Notes under the pieces: generated by a model
Seen by the model: only the letters and a program-made list of their open reading frames with translations
Told to the model about the DNA's origin: nothing
Databases searched by the model: none
Translations under genes and position numbers: made by a program
Part shown: in pieces, positions 1 through 6,160 of the stretch
Layout: each line of letters begins with the position of its first letter
Position numbering within the stretch: the stretch's first letter is position 1
NCBI GenBank assembly: GCA_004296815.1
Contig: SCVT01000369.1
Location: forward strand, 1-9,733
Source: Reyranella sp.
GTDB taxonomy: Bacteria > Pseudomonadota > Alphaproteobacteria > Reyranellales > Reyranellaceae
Direction of reading: 5' to 3'
DNA: 9,733 bases

Positions 1-1725
1 CTGCTGGCAAAGTGGGCGGCCGAGGTGCCGGACCGGCTGTGGCTGGCGCAGCGCCGAGGGCCGGACCGCGAATGGCTGAAGCTCACCTACGGCGAGGCGA
101 AGAAGCAGGTCGATGCGGTGACGCAGGCGCTGCTCGACCGCGGCTTCGGGCCGGACCGCCCGGTGATGATCCTGTCGTCCAACTCGATCGAGTTCGCGTT
201 GCTCACGCTCGCCGCCATGCAGGCGCGTGCGCCCGTCGCGCCGGTGTCGCCGGCCTATTCGGTGATGAGCCAGGACCACGCGAAGCTGAAATACGTCTTC
301 GACCTGGTGAAGCCCGGCCTGGTGTTCGTGCAGAACGGCGAGATCTATGCGCGTGCGCTCGCCGCGCTGAACCTCGAGGGCGTGCTGCTGGTCCATGTCG
401 ACAAGGCGCCGCCGCAGATGCAGTCGCTGCCGTGGAGCGAGCTGGTCGCCACGAAGGCGATGGACGCGGTCGCGCAGTCGGTGGCGAGGATCGAGCCCAG
501 GACCGTGGGCAAGTTCTTGTTCACCTCGGGCAGCACCGGCATGCCCAAGGCCGTGATCAACACCCAGGAGATGATGTGCGCCAACGTTGCCATGATGAGC
601 ATGGCGCGCATCAGGAAGCCCACCGATCCGTCGCCCGTCATGCTCGACTGGCTGCCGTGGAACCACACGATGGGCGGCAACGCGACCTTCCAGGGCAACC
701 TGAACGAGGGCGGCACGACCTGGATCGACGACGGCAAGCCGCTGCCCGGCCTGTTCGAGGAGACGCTGCGCAACCTGCGCGAAGTCTCGCCGACCTCGTT
801 CTCCAATGTGCCAGCAGGCTACGCGATGCTGGCGACCGCGCTCGAGAAGGATGAGTCGCTCGCCAGGCGCTTCTTCAAGAACATCAACGTGCTCTCCTAC
901 GGCGGCGCGACCCTGCCGCAGGATCTCTACGAGCGCATGGAAGTGCTGGCGGTGAAGCACACCGGCTACCGTCTTCCGTTCGTCACCGGCTGGGGCTCGA
1001 CCGAAACGGCGCCGACCGCGACCAGCGTGCACTGGGCGTCCGATCGCGTCGGCCTGGTCGGGCTGCCCTATCCCGGCGTGCAGCTCAAGATGGTGCCGAC
1101 CGGCGAGGAGGGGCGTTACGAGCTGCGGCTCAGGAGCGTGATCGTGACGCCGGGCTACCACAAGCAGCCCGGGCTCACGGCGCAGATGTTCGACGAGGAA
1201 GGCTACTACAGGATCGGCGACGCCGGCCGCTTCGTCGATCCGCAGGATCCGAGCCAGGGCCTTATCTTCGACGGCCGCGTCGTCGAGGACTTCAAGCTCA
1301 CGACCGGCACCTTCGTGCTGGTCGGCACGCTGCGCACGACGGCGATCGCTGCGGCCACGCCGGTGCTGCAGGACGCCGTGGTCTGCGGGCAGGACCGCGA
1401 CTATGTCGGTCTTCTCGGTTTTCCAAACGTCGCGGCCTGCCGACGCCTGGCGGACGACGAGGGCGCAAAGCTCACGACGGCTGAGCTGCTGGCGCATCCG
1501 GCTGTGGTCGGCGCCGTGAAGACCGGTCTCGCGAAAATGAACGCGGAGAGCCGCGGCTCGTCGATGCGCGTGAAGCGCGTGCTCCTGATGGAGGAGCCGC
1601 CGCAGGTCGACGGCCACGAGATCACCGACAAGGGCTACATCAACCAGCGCGCCACGCTGGAGCGCCGCAAGGCGCTGGTCGAGAAGCTCTATGCCGGCGG
1701 CGACGGCGTGATCGAAATCGCCTAG
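1..1725 (+). CDS. fcs: Feruloyl-CoA synthase-type acid-CoA ligase (ANL superfamily), 5'-truncated by window edge
   Basis: Predicted cytoplasmic ATP-dependent ligase that adenylates a carboxylic acid, classically ferulate or another hydroxycinnamate, and transfers it to CoA. The frame is open from base 1, and the residues before the GTG at 25 (LLAKWAAEV) continue the family pattern, so the true start lies upstream, probably by about 50 codons; 574 residues are visible. Counting from base 1, the ATP-binding A3 loop TSGSTGMPK is at 175-183 and is followed by AVINTQ. DWLPWNHTMGG at 216-226 is characteristic of the feruloyl-CoA synthase branch. GWGSTETAP is at 330-338, the ribose-binding Asp407 lies in YRIGDAGRF, and DGRVVEDFKL is at 424-433. 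Lys544 in ITDKGYINQ is the likely adenylation lysine. No enoyl-CoA hydratase or vanillin dehydrogenase gene is visible beside it, so the substrate may not be ferulate. The family call is firm; the substrate is inferred. Confidence 0.88.
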   Translation: MLAKWAAEVPDRLWLAQRRGPDREWLKLTYGEAKKQVDAVTQALLDRGFGPDRPVMILSSNSIEFALLTLAAMQARAPVAPVSPAYSVMSQDHAKLKYVFDLVKPGLVFVQNGEIYARALAALNLEGVLLVHVDKAPPQMQSLPWSELVATKAMDAVAQSVARIEPRTVGKFLFTSGSTGMPKAVINTQEMMCANVAMMSMARIRKPTDPSPVMLDWLPWNHTMGGNATFQGNLNEGGTTWIDDGKPLPGLFEETLRNLREVSPTSFSNVPAGYAMLATALEKDESLARRFFKNINVLSYGGATLPQDLYERMEVLAVKHTGYRLPFVTGWGSTETAPTATSVHWASDRVGLVGLPYPGVQLKMVPTGEEGRYELRLRSVIVTPGYHKQPGLTAQMFDEEGYYRIGDAGRFVDPQDPSQGLIFDGRVVEDFKLTTGTFVLVGTLRTTAIAAATPVLQDAVVCGQDRDYVGLLGFPNVAACRRLADDEGAKLTTAELLAHPAVVGAVKTGLAKMNAESRGSSMRVKRVLLMEEPPQVDGHEITDKGYINQRATLERRKALVEKLYAGGDGVIEIA

Positions 1726-2885
1726 CGCGAGAACTCGACGATCGAGAGATCGAGCGGCAGCACGTTCTGGAAGTGCTGCGGCGGGACGAGGGGCGTCAGC
1801 TCCATCGGCTTGCCGGTCGCTTCGGCCGCGTCGAGGTCGGCCGTGCCGGCATGGTCGATCGCGGTGATGGTGAAGGACTCGAAGACGTAGGGGATGCCGT
1901 TGGAGAGCAACGGCGAGGGCCCGTCCATCACGTGCAGGTGGAGGTGCGGCGCCTGGCTGTTGCCCGTGTTGCCGACCTTGCCGATGATGTCGCCGCGCTT
2001 GACCTGCGCGCCAGCGGCGACGAGCACGCTGCCCGGCTGCAGATGGGCGTAGAGCACGTAGACGCCGCCGATATCGAGCACGATGAAGTTCCCGTCGGCC
2101 TCGCCGATCGGCAGGTTTACGGGCAGCGCGCCCGGTATCTGCTCGGGCAGGTCGTTGCGCGAGGCGATCACCGTGCCGTCGGCCACCGCCAGCACCTCGC
2201 GGCCGTAGATCACGTAGCTTTCGGGCACATGGCGGTCGCCCTTGAAGAGACGGTTCTCGTCGTCGACCTGCTCCCAGTCGATGGCGAAGCGCTGGGCGAG
2301 CGTGAAGCGGCCGTTGAGCGGCAGCAGGGCGCGGACATGGCGGACCGTGTCGCAGCAGCCGTCGGCGGCAACGTAGCCCTTGCCGATCAACGGCGCCCCG
2401 AGCACGACGGGTGGCGCGCGCTCGACGTCGGTCTCGGCCACCGTTTCCACCACGTCGATCGGATTGGCCAGCAGCAGGCGCAGCGTGAGGCGGTGGACGA
2501 GCAGCGGCGTCGGCGGCCTCTCGGCATCGAGCGCGACATGCAGGAACATCACCGCGATCTGGCCGGCGCCGAGATCGGCCGACTCCGCGCCGCGGCGGCC
2601 GCCGATCGACAGGCGCTTGGCGATCTCCTCGCGCTCCAGGGTGAGCAGCGGCGTCTGGGTGCGCGCATCGAGCACCTCGATCTTGGAGAACTCGGCAACG
2701 GCAGGCGAGGCGTTGGCGAGGCCGAGCTCGTAGACGAGGTGGACCTTGCCGTCGGATCCCTGCACCGCCTGCGGCGGATAGAGCGTGTCGGCGACCACCG
2801 GTGTCAGGACCGGATCGGGCGGCGGTGACTGGGCCGCGGCGGGAAACGCAGCAACGAGCAGAGCGAGGAAGAGGACGAATTTCAT
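1722..2885 (-). CDS. Secreted M23 (LytM-like) family peptidase with atypical zinc site
   Basis: A 387-residue protein with an N-terminal signal peptide: Lys2, a hydrophobic run at 3-15, and an Ala-Ala-Ala cleavage site at 16-18 before Gln19. It should act in the periplasm or outside the cell. Residues 25-180 form a beta-rich region of unknown function, and the C-terminal half carries an M23 fold: a VADGTVIA strand, YVLYAHLQPG (conserved YAHL), GDIIGKVGNTGNS, and the HxH pair His314/His316 in PHLHLHVMD. M23 enzymes usually cut peptide cross-links in peptidoglycan with zinc bound by an HxxxD motif and the HxH motif. Here the matching segment is QRFAIDW, with Asp203 present but Arg199 in place of the His four residues earlier. 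This could be a variant subfamily or a non-catalytic envelope factor. No clear Shine-Dalgarno precedes the ATG, which was chosen because it gives the signal peptide directly. It is convergent with the CoA ligase and divergent from the SDR, with no obvious metabolic link to either. Confidence 0.85.
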   Translation of the reverse strand: MKFVLFLALLVAAFPAAAQSPPPDPVLTPVVADTLYPPQAVQGSDGKVHLVYELGLANASPAVAEFSKIEVLDARTQTPLLTLEREEIAKRLSIGGRRGAESADLGAGQIAVMFLHVALDAERPPTPLLVHRLTLRLLLANPIDVVETVAETDVERAPPVVLGAPLIGKGYVAADGCCDTVRHVRALLPLNGRFTLAQRFAIDWEQVDDENRLFKGDRHVPESYVIYGREVLAVADGTVIASRNDLPEQIPGALPVNLPIGEADGNFIVLDIGGVYVLYAHLQPGSVLVAAGAQVKRGDIIGKVGNTGNSQAPHLHLHVMDGPSPLLSNGIPYVFESFTITAIDHAGTADLDAAEATGKPMELTPLVPPQHFQNVLPLDLSIVEFSR

Positions 2886-2954
2886 TGGTGCGAAACGCTA
2901 GGCTTGCTTGATCCGCCGTGCAACACCACGATGACGACGGAGGGTGATATCGGC
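2886..2954. promoter_or_regulatory. Divergent intergenic region between M23 gene and SDR operon
   Basis: These 69 bp separate two divergent genes and must hold the start signals of both unless transcription begins inside a neighbour. A TTGATC hexamer at 2908-2913 could serve as a plus-strand -35, but the hexamer 17 bp downstream (ATGACG, 2931-2936) is a poor -10. No convincing minus-strand promoter or operator palindrome was seen. The promoter role rests on gene orientation. Confidence 0.35.
2939..2944 (+). promoter_or_regulatory. Ribosome binding site deciding the SDR start
   Basis: GGAGGG lies 10 nt before the ATG at 2955. It favours that start over the in-frame TTG at 2904 and ATG at 2931. 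The 2955 start also puts the Rossmann motif at residue 12, as is usual for classical SDRs. Confidence 0.6.
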
Positions 2955-3833
2955 ATGACACGGCTGGCGAACAAGGTGGCGATCGTCACGGGCGGTGCGA
3001 GCGGGCTCGGCCGCGCCACGGTGATGCGCTTTCTCGCCGACGGCGCCAAGGTGCTGGTGGCCGACCTCAACGAGGCCAACGGCGCGGAGACGCTGGCGAT
3101 CGCCAAGGCGCAGGGCCACGCGGCCAATGTGGGCTTCGTGCGCTGCGATGTCGCCAGGGAGAGCGATGTCGCGGCTACGGTCGCCGAGGCCCAGAGCCAT
3201 TTCGGCCGACTCGACATCGCCTATCTCAATGCTGGCGTCGGCGGCGCCTTCGGGCCGATCGCCGAGACCAGCGTCGAGGACTGGGACTACACCTTCGCCG
3301 TGCTGACGCGTTCGGTGTTCCTCGGTATGAAGCACGCCTCGCTCGCCATGAAGAAGCACGCCGACGGCGGTGTCATCCTCGTGACGGCCTCGATCGCCGG
3401 CATGGTGGGCGGCGGCGGCAGCCACGCCTATTCGGCGGCCAAGGCCGCCTGCATCAGCCTGATCGAGAACGTGGCCGCCGAGCTCGGACCGGATCGCATC
3501 CGCGTGGTCGGCATCGCGCCCGGCGTGATCTCGACGCCGCTGGTCCATCGCGGCCGGCCCGAGAAGTTCGAGAAGCAGTTTGCCCAGCAGCCGTGGCCCG
3601 ACCGCGGCGCGCCCGAGCACATCGCCGACGTGGCGGCATTCCTCGCGTCCGATGACGCACGCTTCATCACCGGCGAGACGGTGAAGGTGGATGGCGGCCT
3701 GCTGGCCCAGGGCGTCGCGCTCTGGGGCACCGGTTCCGACAACATTTTCATGAAGAGCGCCGGCGTTAACCGCGGCACGACCGGCGAGGCCATGGTCGTG
3801 CGGCACCTGCAATCCGGAGAGCAGAAGAAATGA
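2955..3833 (+). CDS. Classical short-chain dehydrogenase/reductase (SDR), likely NAD(H)-dependent
   Basis: A 292-residue cytoplasmic oxidoreductase with a full Rossmann core. The cofactor loop TGGASGLG is at 12-19. Asp37 at the end of the second strand (VADLN) favours NAD(H) over NADP(H). CDV is at 64-66 and NAG at 92-94. The catalytic Ser146, Tyr159 and Lys163 (YSAAK) have classical 13- and 4-residue spacing, followed by a GIAPGVISTP segment and the C-terminal FITGETVKVDGG. The asparagine normally completing the N-S-Y-K tetrad (AVNL in relatives) appears as Leu117 in AVLTRSVFLG. The protein continues about 40 residues past the usual end at DGG, a tail that may aid oligomer contacts or shape the substrate site. 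Its stop overlaps the next gene's start as ATGA, so the two are probably translationally coupled. The substrate, perhaps a hydroxy acid or hydroxy amino acid, is unknown. Confidence 0.88.
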   Translation: MTRLANKVAIVTGGASGLGRATVMRFLADGAKVLVADLNEANGAETLAIAKAQGHAANVGFVRCDVARESDVAATVAEAQSHFGRLDIAYLNAGVGGAFGPIAETSVEDWDYTFAVLTRSVFLGMKHASLAMKKHADGGVILVTASIAGMVGGGGSHAYSAAKAACISLIENVAAELGPDRIRVVGIAPGVISTPLVHRGRPEKFEKQFAQQPWPDRGAPEHIADVAAFLASDDARFITGETVKVDGGLLAQGVALWGTGSDNIFMKSAGVNRGTTGEAMVVRHLQSGEQKK

Positions 3834-4978
3834 CCAGCGAAGCAGAGCGTTTACACGGGCACCTGATCGGCCAGCAGGGATCGCGGCGGTCGCTGAACAC
3901 GCCCGCTCTCGTGCTCGACCTCGAGATGCTCGACCGCAACATTGCGGAGATGGCGGGCTTCGCCAAGGCGCACGGCATGAAGCTCCGGCCTCATTCCAAG
4001 ACGCATAAATCGGCCGACATCGCGCGCCGCCAGATCGCGGCCGGCGCGCTCGGCGTCTGCTGCGCGAAGCTCGGCGAAGCCGAAGCGCTGGGCGAGGCCG
4101 GCATCCAGAGCCTGCACATCACCTCACCGGTGGTGACGCCGCAGGCGATCGCCCGACTGGTCGAGCTGAACGCCAAGGTCTCCGACCTGATGCTGGTGGT
4201 CGACCATCCCGACAATGTCGAGGCGCTGGCGGCGGCGGCCGCCAAGGCGGGCAAGCCGCTCGCCGTGATCGTCGACATCGATCCCGGCATCCATCGCACC
4301 GGCACCGCCTCGCCCGAGGCGACCGTCGAGCTGGTGCAGAAGGTCGTGAAGCTCAAGTCCCTGAAATATGCCGGCGTGCAGTTCTATTGCGGGCGGCACC
4401 AGCACATCGTCGACTTCAAGCAGCGCACCGCCGAAATTGAGGAGCGCACGGAGTACCTGAAGGGCATCCTCGCCAAGCTCGAAGCGGCGGGGCTGAAGCC
4501 CGCCATCATCACGGGCTCAGGCACCGGCACGCACTATATCGACGCCAAGCTCGGCGTGTTCACCGAGCTGCAGGTCGGCTCATACGTCTTCATGGACCAC
4601 GACTACAATGTCTGCGACCTGCGCGGGCTGGACAGGCCGACCTTCGAGCAGGCGCTCCAGATCGACGCCCGTGTCGTGAGTGCCAACACCGCAGGCATGG
4701 TGACGGTCGATGCCGGCCTGAAGGCGATGGCGACGGAGAAAGGTCCGCCGATGATCCTGAAAGGCGCGGTCGAAGGGGCGACCACGCGCTTTATGGGCGA
4801 CGAGCATCTCGCGGTGATCGCACCCGAAGGCAAGGCGGCGCCCAAGCTCGCCGAGCAGGTGGTGCTGACGCCGCCCCATTGCGACCCGACCGTGAACCTC
4901 TACGAGAGCTATCACGTGGTGAAGGGCGACACGCTCGTCGAGATCTGGCCAGTCACGGGGCGCGGGCGTTCACGCTGA
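3830..4978 (+). CDS. D-threonine aldolase / DSD1-like PLP-dependent enzyme (alanine racemase-type barrel)
   Basis: A 382-residue fold-type III PLP enzyme. The N-terminal barrel opens with LNTPALVLDLEMLDRNI (22-38). RPHSKTHK at 53-60 carries the likely PLP Schiff-base Lys57. A VDIDPGIHRTG segment and ITGSGTGTHY (phosphate-binding type loop) follow. The C-terminal domain ends with PPHCDPTVNLYE, where His350 and Asp352 match the divalent-metal ligands of D-threonine aldolase and D-serine dehydratase. Family members either split D-3-hydroxy amino acids into glycine plus an aldehyde (or glyoxylate, for 3-hydroxyaspartate aldolases) or dehydrate D-serine. Sequence alone does not separate these, and no beta-hydroxyaspartate-cycle partner genes are present. 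It starts inside the SDR stop codon (ATGA), implying coupled expression and perhaps a shared substrate. Its 3' end overlaps the opposing MFS gene by 9 bp. Confidence 0.87.
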   Translation: MTSEAERLHGHLIGQQGSRRSLNTPALVLDLEMLDRNIAEMAGFAKAHGMKLRPHSKTHKSADIARRQIAAGALGVCCAKLGEAEALGEAGIQSLHITSPVVTPQAIARLVELNAKVSDLMLVVDHPDNVEALAAAAAKAGKPLAVIVDIDPGIHRTGTASPEATVELVQKVVKLKSLKYAGVQFYCGRHQHIVDFKQRTAEIEERTEYLKGILAKLEAAGLKPAIITGSGTGTHYIDAKLGVFTELQVGSYVFMDHDYNVCDLRGLDRPTFEQALQIDARVVSANTAGMVTVDAGLKAMATEKGPPMILKGAVEGATTRFMGDEHLAVIAPEGKAAPKLAEQVVLTPPHCDPTVNLYESYHVVKGDTLVEIWPVTGRGRSR

Positions 4979-6160
4979 TCGGGGCACGCTAGCCCCGACC
5001 AAGAGCTCGCCCTTCCAGAGACGGGAGAGCAGCAGCAGGGCGCACAGGCCGACGGCGCTGACTGCCGTCATACCGAGGAAGGCAAGCTGGCCGACCTCGG
5101 CGTAGAGCAGGCCGGAGAACTGGTAGATCAGCGCCTGCGTGGCGCCGGTGCCCAGTGCGTAATAGAGCGACTGGCCGATCGCCACGCCGTTGGCGGGCAG
5201 GGCGCGCTGCAGGAAGGCCATGGCGCCGAGATGGGTCGCGGCGAAGGTGCAGGAATGCAGCGCCTGCAGCAGCACCAGCGCCCACAGCTCGGTGGTGAAG
5301 GCCATGGCGGTCCAGCGCACGAGGCCGGCGGCGAGGCCGAGCCCGATCAGGCCGCAGACGCCGATGCGGCTGAGCAGCCAGCCACCGAACAGCATCAGCA
5401 CGATCTCGATGGCGACGCTCTCGGCCCAGAGCGCACTGATCGTCACGTCGTCGATGCCGGCGCCGCGCCAGGTCAGCGTGCCGAAGCTGTAGAGTACGGA
5501 GTGGCTGGCCGAGCAGAGGCCGGTCGCCGCGAGGAACAGCAGGAAGGCGGGCTTGCGCAGCAGATCGCCGACCTTGAAGGCGGCATGCGTGTGGCCGGCG
5601 GCCGGCGCGCGGGCTTGTGCGGCGGGCAGCAGCAGGGCGAACGGCGCCAGCAGCACGATGCTCGCCAGGCCGACATAGAGCACCCAGGGCGGGCCGTACC
5701 GGTCGACGGCGATGCCGGCCACGAAGGTGCCGCCGATGAAGGCGACCGAACTCCACATGCGCACCCGCGCATAGTCGAGCCCGTGCTTCTTGGTTTCGGT
5801 CACCAGCACGCCGTCGTAGAGCGGCATCGGCGGCGACCACATGAAGCCCCAGATCATGGTGACGACGAAGATCGCGAAGAAGGAGTAGGAGAAGTCGTAG
5901 GCGCCGACCATCACGACGCCGCCCAGCCCCAGCCCGACCATGACGCCGCGCGGGCCGCCCAGGCGATGGGCGACCCAGCCCACGGAGAGCGTGGCGATCA
6001 CCGAGATGATCTGGCGCGACATGAAGAGCGTGCCGATCTCGGTGTCGCTGACGCCGCGGTCGCGCAGCCACACCGGCCAGTAGCTCATGAAGGCGCCGGC
6101 GGCGAAGAAGTAGGCGCCGCCGTAAGCTGCGAGCCTGGCGCCCGTCAGCCATTTCGACAT
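4970..6160 (-). CDS. MFS permease, MFS_1-like / 3-phenylpropionate (HcaT-like) transporter family
   Basis: A 396-residue inner-membrane protein with about 12 hydrophobic segments and short polar loops, typical of a 12-helix major facilitator. The first helix region (AAYGGAYFFAAGAFMSYWPVWL, about 11-32) and the following short loop with GVSDTEIGTLF resemble the HcaT/nucleoside:H+ symporter-like branch. DYARVRMWSSVAFIGGTF (129-146) matches the conserved D-Y-x-R-V-R-x-W-x-S signature of that branch. HcaT takes up 3-phenylpropionate, so an aromatic or short organic acid is a plausible cargo, but this is inferred. The ATG at 6160 was chosen because it overlaps the upstream CoA-transferase stop as TGATG; the longer in-frame extension to 6676 only re-reads that gene in another frame. 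The coupling suggests that transport and CoA activation serve the same substrate. Confidence 0.85.
   Translation of the reverse strand: MSKWLTGARLAAYGGAYFFAAGAFMSYWPVWLRDRGVSDTEIGTLFMSRQIISVIATLSVGWVAHRLGGPRGVMVGLGLGGVVMVGAYDFSYSFFAIFVVTMIWGFMWSPPMPLYDGVLVTETKKHGLDYARVRMWSSVAFIGGTFVAGIAVDRYGPPWVLYVGLASIVLLAPFALLLPAAQARAPAAGHTHAAFKVGDLLRKPAFLLFLAATGLCSASHSVLYSFGTLTWRGAGIDDVTISALWAESVAIEIVLMLFGGWLLSRIGVCGLIGLGLAAGLVRWTAMAFTTELWALVLLQALHSCTFAATHLGAMAFLQRALPANGVAIGQSLYYALGTGATQALIYQFSGLLYAEVGQLAFLGMTAVSAVGLCALLLLSRLWKGELLVGASVPRSA
4979..4998 (+). terminator. Perfect 7-bp hairpin directly after the D-TA-like gene
   Basis: TCGGGGC (4979-4985) and GCCCCGA (4992-4998) pair perfectly around a 6-nt loop, starting on the base right after the stop codon of the upstream gene. 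No T-tract follows, so it is not a standard intrinsic terminator. It could still protect the mRNA 3' end or pause polymerase. It lies inside the last codons of the opposing MFS gene, so coding constraint may explain part of it. Confidence 0.35.

Noticed and set aside
12..854. 280-codon open frame overlapping the CoA ligase in a different plus-strand frame
   Set aside because: Arg/Ala/Gly-rich shadow; the ligase frame carries the ATP-binding and other conserved motifs across the same region.
1773..2828. 351-codon plus-strand open frame opposite the M23 gene
   Set aside because: The minus strand encodes a signal peptide and M23 motifs; this frame shows none and is Arg/Asp/Gly/Val-rich like other shadows here.
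2904..2954. Longer SDR starts at TTG 2904 or ATG 2931
   Set aside because: The added residues are not part of the SDR fold, and the GGAGGG at 2939-2944 is placed for the ATG at 2955.
2898..3812. 304-codon minus-strand open frame opposite the SDR gene
   Set aside because: The SDR on the plus strand has full motif support and a ribosome binding site; the antisense product is His/Arg/Gly-rich without a domain.
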